A DNA stretch of 36,275 nt, from positions 1-36,275 of the forward strand of contig CABSCP010000044.1 in assembly GCA_902476265.1 (NCBI GenBank), written 5' to 3'. The notes below the pieces were generated by a model that was not told where the DNA came from, did no database searches, and saw nothing but the letters and a program-made list of their open reading frames with translations. This DNA comes from an uncultured Lachnospiraceae bacterium. Its GTDB lineage: Bacteria; Bacillota; Clostridia; Lachnospirales; Lachnospiraceae. Made by a program: the position numbers and the translations under genes. This document shows, one piece after another, positions 15,640 through 23,863 of this stretch; positions within the stretch are counted from its first letter, which is position 1, and each line of letters opens with the position of its first letter.

Positions 15640-16605
15640 ATGCAGAGATTTCGGAGACTGAGAAGGGATGAAAGAATCCGCAGCATGATGCGGGAAACAA
15701 GGCTTCATCCAAAGGATTTTATTTATCCCATGTTTGTAATAGAAGGGGAAGATATCAAAAATCCGGTAGAATCCATGCCGGGTGTTTACCAGTATTCCAT
15801 CGACAGACTGGACGAAATTTTGCTGAAAGTGAAGAATGCGGGAATCGGCGGCATCATGCTCTTTGGGATTCCTGCCCAAAAGGACGAATATGCCAGCCAG
15901 GCCTATGCCAAAGACGGCGTGACCCAGCGGGCGGTTTCTTATATCAAAAAGAATTATCCGGATATTTATATCGTGGTGGATGTGTGCCTGTGCGAGTATA
16001 CCTCCCACGGCCACTGCGGCATGGTCTGCGGGGAAGAAATTTTAAATGATGAGACGCTGCCTTATCTTTCCAAAATGGCGGTGAGCCTGGCCGAAGCGGG
16101 CGCGGACATGATCGCTCCCTCCGACATGATGGACGGACGCATCGAAGCCATCCGGGAAGAACTGGATCTGTCAGGGTATGCGCAGGTTCCCATCATGGCT
16201 TACAGCGCAAAATTTGCCTCCGCTTACTACGGGCCTTTCCGGGATGCCGCTCATTCTGCCCCGGGATTCGGAGACCGGAAAAGCTATCAGATGGATTTTG
16301 CCAACGGTCAGGAAGCCATTCGGGAGATCGCAGAGGATATCGAGGAAGGCGCGGACATCGTGATGGTAAAGCCGGGACTGGCTTATCTGGATGTATTAAA
16401 GGAAGCCTCTCTCACCTTTGACATGCCTGTCGCCGTATATAATGTGAGCGGGGAATATGCCATGGTGAAGGCGGCCGCCGCAAAGGGCTGGGTGGACGAA
16501 AAAAGGATCGTGACGGAAAACCTGACCGCCATGAAGCGGGCCGGGGCCAAAATCATCATCACCTATCATGCGCTGGATATGGCGGCATGGCTGAAGGAAG
16601 AATGA
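15640..16605 (+). CDS. hemB: Porphobilinogen synthase (delta-aminolevulinate dehydratase)
   Basis: 321 residues, ATG start with AGGGGA upstream. The zinc-type cysteine cluster VDVCLCEYTSHGHCG, the first substrate lysine in MAYSAKFASAYYGPFRDAAHSAP, and the second Schiff-base lysine in DIVMVKPGLAYLD are all intact. It condenses two aminolevulinate molecules to porphobilinogen. Full length for the family (about 320-330). It starts five bases after cobA-hemD and is followed directly by hemL, all on one strand. Confidence 0.97.
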   Translation: MQRFRRLRRDERIRSMMRETRLHPKDFIYPMFVIEGEDIKNPVESMPGVYQYSIDRLDEILLKVKNAGIGGIMLFGIPAQKDEYASQAYAKDGVTQRAVSYIKKNYPDIYIVVDVCLCEYTSHGHCGMVCGEEILNDETLPYLSKMAVSLAEAGADMIAPSDMMDGRIEAIREELDLSGYAQVPIMAYSAKFASAYYGPFRDAAHSAPGFGDRKSYQMDFANGQEAIREIAEDIEEGADIVMVKPGLAYLDVLKEASLTFDMPVAVYNVSGEYAMVKAAAAKGWVDEKRIVTENLTAMKRAGAKIIITYHALDMAAWLKEE

Positions 16606-16636
16606 ATGAATGAATGACAGCGAAGGGACAGCGGTT

Positions 16637-17896
16637 ATGACAAAGTCGGAAGAATTATTTGAAAAAGCATCGGCGCGTATGCCCGGAGGGGTCAACTCTC
16701 CGGTACGGGCCTTCCGGTCCGTGGGCAGGACGCCGTTTTTTGTAGAAAAAGCAAAAGGGCCGTATTTATATGACGCGGACGGGAACCGTTATCTGGATTA
16801 TGTCTGTTCCTGGGGTCCCGCCATTTTGGGACATGCCCACCCGGCAGTGATTGAAGCGGTACAAAAGGCCTGCAGCGACGGCCTGACCTTCGGCGCGCCC
16901 ACCGAAAAGGAGGTGGAACTGGCGGAGCTGGTCTGTGCCTGTGTGCCGGATGTGGAAATGCTGCGTCTGGTCAGCTCCGGCACGGAAGCGGTGATGAGCG
17001 CCGTGCGTGTGGCCAGAGGGTTTACGGGACGGGAAAAGATCATCAAGTTTGCGGGCAACTATCACGGCCATTCGGACGGTCTTTTGGTCAAAGCCGGATC
17101 GGGGTTGATGACCCAGTCCGTTCCGGACAGTGCGGGCGTGCCCGCCGGATATGCCAAAAGCACCCTCACCGCAGTCTATAATGACGCCGAATCGGTCAGA
17201 AAGCTGATGGAAGAAAATGACGGGCAGATCGCAGCGGTGGTGGTGGAACCCGTGGCGGCCAACATGGGGGTGGTGCCTCCGGCACCCGGTTTCCTGGAAG
17301 CTTTGCGCAGTCTGACCGAAAAACAGAACGCGCTTCTGATTTTTGACGAAGTGATCACAGGATTTCGGCTGGCTTTGGGCGGCGCTACGGAATATACGGG
17401 CGTACATGCCGATCTGCATACCTTCGGGAAAATTGTGGGAGGAGGGATGCCTCTGGCAGCTTATGGCGGAAGGAAGGATATCATGTCCTGCGTCGCGCCG
17501 CTGGGGCCTGTCTACCAGGCGGGCACGCTGTCCGGCAATCCGGTGGCGGTGACCGCCGGGATCGAAACCCTGAAGATTTTGACGGCCCATCCGGAGATCT
17601 ATGGCTTTCTTGACAGACAGGCGGCAAAGCTGGAGGAAGCTTATACAAAGAAAGGGCTTACGGTGAACCGGGCAGGTTCCCTGCTCTCCGCATTTTTCTC
17701 CGCCGGGAAACCGGTACAAAATTATGAAGAGGCCTGCCGCTGTGATACGAAAGCGTTTTCACGGTATTTTTCCTGGATGCTGTCCCACGGGATTTATGTG
17801 GCCCCTTCCCAGTTTGAAGCGATGTTCGTCTCAGCTGCTCATACCGATGAACGGATCGGGGAAACCTGTGAAGTGATCGACGCCTGGAACGGATGA
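16637..17896 (+). CDS. hemL: Glutamate-1-semialdehyde 2,1-aminomutase
   Basis: 419 residues from ATG 16637 (MTKSEELFEKASARMPGGVNSPVRAF), which matches the family's usual start. An in-frame ATG at 16610 with AAGGAAG upstream would add nine residues and cannot be excluded. PLP-fold type I signature: SSGTEAVMSAVRVARG, GNYHGHSDGLLVKAGSG, IFDEVITGFRL, and the PLP lysine at about 265 in TFGKIVGGGMPLAAYGG. It converts glutamate-1-semialdehyde to 5-aminolevulinate. It completes the C5 route within the operon; hemE, hemN and later haem genes are absent. Confidence 0.95.
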   Translation: MTKSEELFEKASARMPGGVNSPVRAFRSVGRTPFFVEKAKGPYLYDADGNRYLDYVCSWGPAILGHAHPAVIEAVQKACSDGLTFGAPTEKEVELAELVCACVPDVEMLRLVSSGTEAVMSAVRVARGFTGREKIIKFAGNYHGHSDGLLVKAGSGLMTQSVPDSAGVPAGYAKSTLTAVYNDAESVRKLMEENDGQIAAVVVEPVAANMGVVPPAPGFLEALRSLTEKQNALLIFDEVITGFRLALGGATEYTGVHADLHTFGKIVGGGMPLAAYGGRKDIMSCVAPLGPVYQAGTLSGNPVAVTAGIETLKILTAHPEIYGFLDRQAAKLEEAYTKKGLTVNRAGSLLSAFFSAGKPVQNYEEACRCDTKAFSRYFSWMLSHGIYVAPSQFEAMFVSAAHTDERIGETCEVIDAWNG

Positions 17897-17923
17897 ACGA
17901 AAAAACAGAGGAAGGACAGGACA

Positions 17924-18373
17924 ATGTTTACAGTAAGACCGATGGAAATAGAGGACTATGATCAGGTTTTTGCGCTGTGGATGACGATAAAGGGGTTTTC
18001 CATCCGCAGCATGGACGATTCCAGGGAAGGAGTAGAGCGCTTCCTGAAACGGAATCCCGAAATCAGCGTGGTGGCGTGCATGGACGGCAGAGTGGTGGGA
18101 GCCATCCTCTGCGGCCATGACGGCAGGCGGGGATGCCTGTATCATGTGTGTGTGCATGAGGATTACCGGATGCACGGGATCGGAAAAGCCATGGTGGTGG
18201 CCTGCATGGATGCTCTGGAAAAAGAGGGCATCAATAAGGTATCCCTGATCGCATTTACCCAAAATGATGTGGGAAATGCGTTCTGGCGCAAAATCGGCTG
18301 GACGAAGCGGGAAGATTTAAACTACTATGACTTCGTATTGAACCGGAAAAATATTGAAAAATTTAATGCATAG
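17924..18373 (+). CDS. GNAT family N-acetyltransferase
   Basis: 149 residues, ATG start with AGGAAGGACAGGA upstream. A single GNAT domain: VRPMEIEDYDQVFALW at the N-terminus, VVACMDGRVVGAILCG, VHEDYRMHGIGKAMV (the R/Q-x-x-G-x-G/A acetyl-CoA loop), and NAFWRKIGWTKRED near the end. The substrate cannot be read from the sequence. It lies 28 bp after hemL, so probably the last gene of the siroheme operon, and just before argJ. The neighbour makes an amino-acid acetyltransferase role tempting, but there is no direct evidence. Confidence 0.88.
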   Translation: MFTVRPMEIEDYDQVFALWMTIKGFSIRSMDDSREGVERFLKRNPEISVVACMDGRVVGAILCGHDGRRGCLYHVCVHEDYRMHGIGKAMVVACMDALEKEGINKVSLIAFTQNDVGNAFWRKIGWTKREDLNYYDFVLNRKNIEKFNA

Positions 18374-18376
18374 GTA

Positions 18377-18411
18377 TTGCATAATATTCACAAACGATGT
18401 ATATTTATACA
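18377..18411 (+). promoter_or_regulatory. argJ promoter covered by two ArgR-like boxes
   Basis: TTGCAT (18377-18382), exactly 17 bp, TATATT (18400-18405). TGCATAATATTCA (18378-18390) overlaps the -35, and TGTATATTTATACA (18398-18411), a perfect TGNAT-W4-ATNCA match, overlaps the -10. The box starts are 20 bp apart, two helical turns. This fits arginine repression of argJBD. Confidence 0.75.
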
Positions 18412-18415
18412 TAAC

Positions 18416-18447
18416 GCCGGCACAGTAAGCAGCTGCCGGCTTTTTTT
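18416..18447 (+). terminator. Intrinsic terminator directly after the argJ promoter
   Basis: GCCGGCA (18416-18422) pairs with TGCCGGC (18434-18440), followed by seven T. It stops the upstream siroheme/GNAT transcript. Because it lies just downstream of the predicted argJ start of transcription (about 18412), it would also be the very first thing transcribed from that promoter. Confidence 0.82.
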
Positions 18448-18467
18448 AAAGGAAAAGGAGTAAGGTT

Positions 18468-19691
18468 ATGGAGATCATGACAGGCGGCGTAACCGCAGCG
18501 AAAGGTTTTCTTGCGGCCGGAACACAAGCGCGGATCAAATATCAAAACAGAAAAGATATGGCGATGGTATACAGTAAAACGCCTTGCCGGGCAGCAGGGG
18601 TTTTTACCACAAATGTGGTGAAAGCAGCGCCGGTTTTGTGGGATAAGCAGGTGGTCACATCCTCGGAAAGCGTCCATGCAGTGGTGATCAATTCCGGGAT
18701 TGCCAATGCCTGTACGGGAAAACAGGGGTATGAATACTGCAGCCGGACGGCACAGGCGGCGGCTGACGCGCTGGATATCCCGGCGGACAGCGTTCTGGTG
18801 TGTTCCACAGGGGTGATCGGAATGCAGCTTCCCATCGAAAAAATAGAAGCGGGCACAAAACAGCTGGCGGGTCTGTTAAAGGACGGAAAACAGGCCGGAC
18901 TGGAAGCGGCACAGGCGATCATGACCACGGATACCGTGGAAAAGCAGGCGGCGGTGAAGGTGACAATCGGCGGCAGAGAGGTGACGGTGGGCGGCATGTG
19001 CAAGGGCTCCGGCATGATCCATCCCAATATGTGCACCATGCTGGCTTTTGTGACAACGGATGTGAACATTTCAGAGGAACTTCTGCAGGAAGCGCTCAGT
19101 GCAGATGTGCAGGATACGTTTAACATGGTTTCCGTAGACGGCGACACCTCCACCAATGACACCCTTCTGGTGCTGGCAAACGGCTGTGCGGGCAATCCGG
19201 AAATCACGGAAAAAAATGAGGATTACGCCCTGTTTATGGAGGCGCTTCATACCGTAAACGAAACCCTGGCAAAGAAGATCGCCGGGGACGGGGAAGGGGC
19301 CACCGCCCTGTTTGAAACCAAAGTGATCCATGCGGATACCAAAGAAAATGCCAGGACGCTGGCGAAATCCGTGATCACCTCCAGCCTCACCAAAGCGGCC
19401 ATTTTCGGCCACGACGCCAACTGGGGAAGAATTTTGTGTGCGCTGGGCTATTCCGGGGTCAGCTTTGATCCGGAGGCCATCGAACTGTATCTGGTGAGCA
19501 GCGCCGGAAAGCTTCTGATATTTAAGGACGGAGTGGCTGCCGATTACAGCGAAGAAGAGGCCACCACCATCCTTTCCTGTCCGGAAGTGACCGCGCTGGT
19601 GGACATGAAAATGGGAGACGAGTCTGCTGTAGCCTGGGGCTGCGACCTGACTTATGATTATGTGAAGATCAACGCGGACTACCGCAGCTGA
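18468..19691 (+). CDS. argJ: Bifunctional glutamate N-acetyltransferase / amino-acid acetyltransferase
   Basis: 407 residues, ATG start with AAAGGAG. ArgJ signature: ACTGKQGYEYC, VCSTGVIGMQLP and KGSGMIHPNMCTMLAF. The precursor cleaves itself before the nucleophilic Thr, here Thr190; the preceding residue is Cys189 where Ala is usual. It transfers acetyl from N-acetylornithine to glutamate, making the arginine pathway cyclic. The dual activity (also using acetyl-CoA) is usual for many bacterial ArgJ proteins but cannot be proved here. It is the first gene of argJ-argB-argD, 22 bp before argB, under the ArgR-like boxes. Confidence 0.96.
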   Translation: MEIMTGGVTAAKGFLAAGTQARIKYQNRKDMAMVYSKTPCRAAGVFTTNVVKAAPVLWDKQVVTSSESVHAVVINSGIANACTGKQGYEYCSRTAQAAADALDIPADSVLVCSTGVIGMQLPIEKIEAGTKQLAGLLKDGKQAGLEAAQAIMTTDTVEKQAAVKVTIGGREVTVGGMCKGSGMIHPNMCTMLAFVTTDVNISEELLQEALSADVQDTFNMVSVDGDTSTNDTLLVLANGCAGNPEITEKNEDYALFMEALHTVNETLAKKIAGDGEGATALFETKVIHADTKENARTLAKSVITSSLTKAAIFGHDANWGRILCALGYSGVSFDPEAIELYLVSSAGKLLIFKDGVAADYSEEEATTILSCPEVTALVDMKMGDESAVAWGCDLTYDYVKINADYRS

Positions 19692-19712
19692 AAAAAGGGG
19701 AGGAAACGTTTT

Positions 19713-20615
19713 ATGGAAAAGCCGGAAATGGAACAGATCATGAAGAAGGCGGAGGTGCTCATCGAAGCCCTTCCCTATATCCGGAAATTTAACCGCAAGA
19801 TCATTGTGGTAAAATACGGCGGCAGCGCCATGAATAATGAAGAGATGCAGAAAAACGTGATCAAGGATGTGACCCTGCTGAAATTGGTAGGCTTTAAGCC
19901 TATCATCGTCCACGGGGGCGGCAAGGCCATCAGCAAATGGGTGGGAAAAGTCGGAAAGCAAGCCGTTTTCGTGAACGGCCTGCGGGTGACCGATGAAGAG
20001 ACCATGGAAATTGCGGAGATGGTGCTGGGCCGGGTGAATAAAAACCTGGTTTCCATGGTGGAGGAGCTGGGCGTGTCTGCGGCGGGAATCAGCGGCAAGG
20101 ACGGCGGCCTTCTGCAGGTGCAGAAAAAATATTCCGGCGGACAGGACATCGGTTTTGTGGGGGATGTGACCCGGGTGAACCCGAAAATCCTCTATGATCT
20201 GATTGAAAACGACTATCTTCCGATTGTGGCGCCGGTGGGGATGGATGAAAACTGCCAGACCTACAATATCAACGCGGATGATGCGGCCTGCGCCATCGCA
20301 AAGGCGGTGGGTGCGGATAAACTGGTTTTTCTGACGGATGTAGAGGGACTTTACAAGGATTTTGAAGATAAGGAATCCTTCATTTCCCGGATCACAGCCG
20401 GCGAAGCGGAGAATCTGATCGCGGACGGTTTTATCGGCGGCGGGATGCTGCCTAAGCTGACCAACTGTACCTCTGCCATCCAAAACGGCGTCCATAAGGT
20501 GCATATCCTGGACGGCAGGATTCCTCACTGCCTGCTTTTGGAAATTTTCACCGACCACGGCGTGGGAACGGTCATTGTGAGGGATGACGAGCCCCTCTGT
20601 GGCGCTTTAAAATAG
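19713..20615 (+). CDS. argB: Acetylglutamate kinase
   Basis: 300 residues, ATG start with GGGGAGG. Amino-acid-kinase motifs: VVKYGGSAMNN, PIIVHGGGKAISKW, GLRVTDEETMEIAEMVL, NADDAACAIAKAVGADKLVFLTD and a GGGMLPKL site near the C-terminus. It phosphorylates N-acetylglutamate. An N-terminal helix of about 25 residues before the kinase core (MEQIMKKAEVLIEALPYIRKF) resembles the arginine-sensitive hexameric type, so feedback inhibition by arginine is plausible. The length is typical. It is the second gene of the operon. Confidence 0.97.
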   Translation: MEKPEMEQIMKKAEVLIEALPYIRKFNRKIIVVKYGGSAMNNEEMQKNVIKDVTLLKLVGFKPIIVHGGGKAISKWVGKVGKQAVFVNGLRVTDEETMEIAEMVLGRVNKNLVSMVEELGVSAAGISGKDGGLLQVQKKYSGGQDIGFVGDVTRVNPKILYDLIENDYLPIVAPVGMDENCQTYNINADDAACAIAKAVGADKLVFLTDVEGLYKDFEDKESFISRITAGEAENLIADGFIGGGMLPKLTNCTSAIQNGVHKVHILDGRIPHCLLLEIFTDHGVGTVIVRDDEPLCGALK

Positions 20616-20660
20616 GGAAATGCCAATCAAAAGGCGTCCTGCAGAATAAGGAGAAGAAAA

Positions 20661-21860
20661 ATGGCGGAATTGATGCGGCAATATATCGAAGATGCGGAAA
20701 ACAGCCTGTTACATACGTATAACCGTTATCCGGTGGTGCTGGATAAAGGGGAAGGGGTATATTTATACGATATAGAAGGAAAGAAATATCTGGATTTTGT
20801 ATCCGGTATCGCGGTATTCGCCCTGGGATATGGGAACCGGGAATATAACGATGCCTTAAAGACCCAGATCGACAAGCTCATCCACACTTCCAACTATTAT
20901 TACAATGTGCCGGCCGTTGAAGCGGCCAAAAAGCTGAAAGCAGTTTCCGGCATGGACCGGGTATTTTTTACCAACAGCGGCGCGGAGGCCGTCGAAGGGG
21001 CCGTTAAGGCTGCCCGGAAATATGCTTTTTTAAAGGACGGGAGCACGGATCATGAGATCATCGCCATGAACCATTCCTTTCACGGAAGAACCATGGGCGC
21101 GCTTTCCGTCACCGGGAATCCCTGCTACAGGGAAGCGTTTGAGCCGGGCATCGGCAATATCCGCTTTGCGGATATGAATGATTTTGACAGTGTGCTCGCC
21201 TGCGTAAATGAAAAGACATGCGCTGTAATTCTGGAAACCGTACAGGGAGAGGGCGGTATCTATCCGGCCACGGAGGAGTTCTTAAAAAAACTGAGAGCTC
21301 TGTGCGATGAAAAGGACATTCTGCTGATCCTGGATGAAATCCAGTGTGGCATGGGGCGTACCGGGACCATGTTCGCCTGGCAGAAATATGGCGTGAAGCC
21401 GGACATCATGACCACGGCAAAGGCGCTGGGCTGCGGGGTTCCCGTGGGCGCATTTTTAATGACGGAAAAGGTGGGACAGCATTCTTTAAAGGCCGGGGAT
21501 CACGGCACCACCTACGGCGGCAACCCTCTGGCCTGCGCCGCGATCTGCAAAGTGCTTGATTTATTTGAAAAGAACCATATAATAGAGAATGTGGAAACCG
21601 TGTCGGCTTATCTGGAAGAAAAGCTGGACGGGCTTGTTTCCAAATATGATTTTATTTTGACCAGGCGCGGGGCAGGGCTGATGCAGGGGCTGGTTCTTGA
21701 CCGGCCTGTGGCTCCGGTGATCGGCGAGGCGCTGGAAAGAGGGCTGATCCTGATCAATGCGGGCGCGGATATCATCCGTTTCGTACCGCCCCTTGTGATC
21801 ACACGGGAAAATGTGGACGAGATGATTTCCATCCTGGACGGCTGCCTGGCAAAACAATAG
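20661..21860 (+). CDS. argD: Acetylornithine aminotransferase
   Basis: 399 residues, ATG start with AAGGAGA. Class III PLP aminotransferase: FVSGIAVFALGY, FTNSGAEAVEGAVKAARKY, NHSFHGRTMGALSVTG, LILDEIQCGMGRTG, and the PLP lysine at about 254 in TTAKALGCGVPVGAF. It makes N-acetylornithine from the semialdehyde using glutamate. The operon position after argB supports argD rather than other class III enzymes. The next gene begins only 14 bp downstream. Confidence 0.95.
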   Translation: MAELMRQYIEDAENSLLHTYNRYPVVLDKGEGVYLYDIEGKKYLDFVSGIAVFALGYGNREYNDALKTQIDKLIHTSNYYYNVPAVEAAKKLKAVSGMDRVFFTNSGAEAVEGAVKAARKYAFLKDGSTDHEIIAMNHSFHGRTMGALSVTGNPCYREAFEPGIGNIRFADMNDFDSVLACVNEKTCAVILETVQGEGGIYPATEEFLKKLRALCDEKDILLILDEIQCGMGRTGTMFAWQKYGVKPDIMTTAKALGCGVPVGAFLMTEKVGQHSLKAGDHGTTYGGNPLACAAICKVLDLFEKNHIIENVETVSAYLEEKLDGLVSKYDFILTRRGAGLMQGLVLDRPVAPVIGEALERGLILINAGADIIRFVPPLVITRENVDEMISILDGCLAKQ

Positions 21861-21873
21861 GAAAGAGGAATTT

Positions 21874-23238
21874 ATGGGTCTGAAAAAAAGGCTTTTTGCG
21901 GCAGCCGGGATCGCGGCAGCCGCAGCGGCGGTCATTTATGTGGCAGCCGGCAGCAACGTGCTTCCCGGAGTGGTGCCGGAAAACGTGCTCACGGTGAAAC
22001 CTACCATTACCTTATGGTATACGGACGAAGCGCTGGAAGACTATCTGGCCAGCGTATCGCTGGATTATCTGGAAGAATACGGTGTGCGCGTCATGCCGGT
22101 TTTAAAAAGCGGCCTGGAATTTCTGGAAGCGGTGAATACGGCTTCCATAAAAAATGAAAATGCGCCGGATTTATATATTGTCAGCAATGACTGTCTGGAA
22201 AAAGCATATTTGGCCGGGCTGGCATCGGAAATCGAGGATACGGACGGTGTGGTGACGGAAGAAAATTTCCCTGCCGCCGCCCTGGATGCCGTCTGTTATC
22301 AGGGGAAAAAGGTGGCATATCCCCTGTATTTTGAAACCAGCGCGCTGGTATATAACAAAACCTATCTGGAACAGGCCGCCACAGAACAGGGCGTTACAAC
22401 AGAATCGCTGATTCCGGAAACCATTGACGACATTCTCACCTTTGCAGATGCTTATAATGCGCCGGAGACGGTGGAAGCCGTATTCAAATGGGATGTGTCC
22501 GATATTTTTTATAATTACTTTTTTGCGGGAAATTATATCGATGTGGGAGGGCCCTGCGGGGATGATCCCGGTCAGATCGACATTTATAATCTGGAAGCGG
22601 TCAGGGGGCTGAAAGCCTATCAGGATTTAAGCCAGTTCTTTTCCATCGATGCAAAGACTTCCAGCTATGAGCAGGTCGTTCAGGATTTCCTGGACGGAAA
22701 GCTGGTCTTTACAGTAGCCACCACGGATATCATGACCCGGATTGCGGATGCCGTAGCAGCGGGAAAGTTTCCTTATGAGTACGGGGTGGTCCCTCTGCCG
22801 GATGTAAACGGAGAAATCCGGACAAAGGGGCTTTCCGTCACCAATGCAGCCGCAGTCAACGGTTACAGTGAAAAGAAGGAAAAGGCGAACGCATTTGCCG
22901 CTTACCTGGCGGATGTGGGGGCGGACAAACTCTACGCCCGGACCGGACGGACCCCGGCCCGGCTGCATGTGGATAACCTGCAGCCGGGGATGGACGGTTT
23001 TGTGGCCGAATATGCCGTTGCGGTTCCCATGCCAAAAATGATGAGTACCGCGAATTTCTGGGTACAGATGGAAATCGCCTGCACCAAAATCTGGAGCGGC
23101 GAGAATGTATCCGATATTTTAAAGAGCCTTTCGGAAGCGATCATGACCCAGGTGACCGGAACGGAATATACGGAGGAAGAATATATTGAAGTCCCTTCAG
23201 AGACAGAGACGGATTTTGCGGATGAAGGGATGGACTGA
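21874..23238 (+). CDS. Extracellular solute-binding protein (family 1), orphan
   Basis: 454 residues, ATG start with AAAGAGGA. The N-terminal MGLKKRLFAAAGIAAAAAAV is a signal/anchor segment without a lipobox cysteine, so the protein is either secreted or held by an uncleaved helix. The rest looks like an ABC-transporter binding protein of the maltose/sugar type: ITLWYTDEALEDYL, APDLYIVSNDCLEKAYLAG, VAYPLYFETSALVYNKTYLE, FLDGKLVFTVATTDIMTRI and YGVVPLPDVNGE. An acidic tail ends it (TEYTEEEYIEVPSETETDFADEG). No permease or ATPase gene is near. It lies 14 bp after argD, apparently in the arginine operon; the ligand is unknown. Confidence 0.85.
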   Translation: MGLKKRLFAAAGIAAAAAAVIYVAAGSNVLPGVVPENVLTVKPTITLWYTDEALEDYLASVSLDYLEEYGVRVMPVLKSGLEFLEAVNTASIKNENAPDLYIVSNDCLEKAYLAGLASEIEDTDGVVTEENFPAAALDAVCYQGKKVAYPLYFETSALVYNKTYLEQAATEQGVTTESLIPETIDDILTFADAYNAPETVEAVFKWDVSDIFYNYFFAGNYIDVGGPCGDDPGQIDIYNLEAVRGLKAYQDLSQFFSIDAKTSSYEQVVQDFLDGKLVFTVATTDIMTRIADAVAAGKFPYEYGVVPLPDVNGEIRTKGLSVTNAAAVNGYSEKKEKANAFAAYLADVGADKLYARTGRTPARLHVDNLQPGMDGFVAEYAVAVPMPKMMSTANFWVQMEIACTKIWSGENVSDILKSLSEAIMTQVTGTEYTEEEYIEVPSETETDFADEGMD

Positions 23239-23266
23239 GAAAAGTCCTTCCGGAAATGAGAGATCG

Positions 23267-23294
23267 TTGAACTTTTTCTGACAATGAATAAAAA
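23267..23294 (+). promoter_or_regulatory. Possible promoter of the DMT transporter gene
   Basis: TTGAAC (23267-23272), 16-bp spacer, TAAAAA (23289-23294), about 40 bp before the start codon. Confidence 0.4.
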
Positions 23295-23336
23295 ATCCAA
23301 TCAACAGGCATACTCATGAAAAAAGGAGGCCTGGAT

Positions 23337-23768
23337 ATGATTGGATTTTTTATTGCGGTTTTATCGGGAGCGCTGATGAGTATACAGGGGGTATTTAATA
23401 CCCAGGTGACAAAGTCTTCCACCATTTGGACAGCCAACGCTTTCGTGCAGTTTACCGCGTTTTTAGTCTGCATGGCCGCATGGGCATTTACGGACAGATC
23501 AAATCTGCTGGGGGTTTTTCGGGTAGAGCCCAAATACATGCTGTTGGGAGGCGTGATGGGAGCGGCCATCACCTGGACGGTGATCAAAAGCATGGACGCC
23601 CTTGGGCCCGCAAAGGCGGTGCTTTTTATCGTAGTGGCACAGCTTGCGGCGGCGTATCTGATTGAACTGTTCGGCATGTTCGGTACGGAAAAGCAGCCCT
23701 GGGAATGGCGGAAAGCCATCGGTATGGCGGTGGCGGTAGCGGGGATTGTAATATTTAAGTGGAAGTAG
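23337..23768 (+). CDS. DMT family transporter, YdcZ/DUF606 type
   Basis: 143 residues from ATG 23337; the in-frame ATG at 23316 lies upstream of the AAAGGAGG site and is rejected. Five hydrophobic helices: MIGFFIAVLSGALMSIQG, a second at about 30-47, MLLGGVMGAAITWTVI, AVLFIVVAQLAAAYLI and AIGMAVAVAGIVIF. The start 'FFIAVLSGALMSIQGVFN' and the length match the DUF606/YdcZ family of small membrane proteins in the drug/metabolite transporter clan. The substrate is unknown. It has no obvious operon partner; the next gene has its own promoter. Confidence 0.87.
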   Translation: MIGFFIAVLSGALMSIQGVFNTQVTKSSTIWTANAFVQFTAFLVCMAAWAFTDRSNLLGVFRVEPKYMLLGGVMGAAITWTVIKSMDALGPAKAVLFIVVAQLAAAYLIELFGMFGTEKQPWEWRKAIGMAVAVAGIVIFKWK

Positions 23769-23778
23769 AAGATTGGGC

Positions 23779-23807
23779 TTGTAAAATTTTTTTTAATGGC
23801 ATACAAT
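23779..23807 (+). promoter_or_regulatory. comEA promoter
   Basis: TTGTAA (23779-23784), 17-bp spacer, TACAAT (23802-23807). The predicted leader is about 50 nt. Confidence 0.65.
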
Positions 23808-23827
23808 AAACATGCGGTGTTATGGGG

Positions 23828-23855
23828 TCCTTTTTGACGGTTAAACCAAAAAGGA
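23828..23855 (+). promoter_or_regulatory. Hairpin sequestering the comEA ribosome binding site
   Basis: TCCTTTTTG (23828-23836) is the exact inverted copy of CAAAAAGGA (23847-23855) with a 10-base loop. The right arm includes the AAGGAG ribosome binding site of comEA, so the stem would mask it in RNA. It is not a terminator, as no T tract follows. Confidence 0.5.
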
Positions 23856-23863
23856 GATAGAAA

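Noticed and set aside
19071..20558. 495-codon reverse-strand ORF opposite argJ/argB
   Set aside because: Shadow of two well-identified arginine genes; the translation resembles no protein family.
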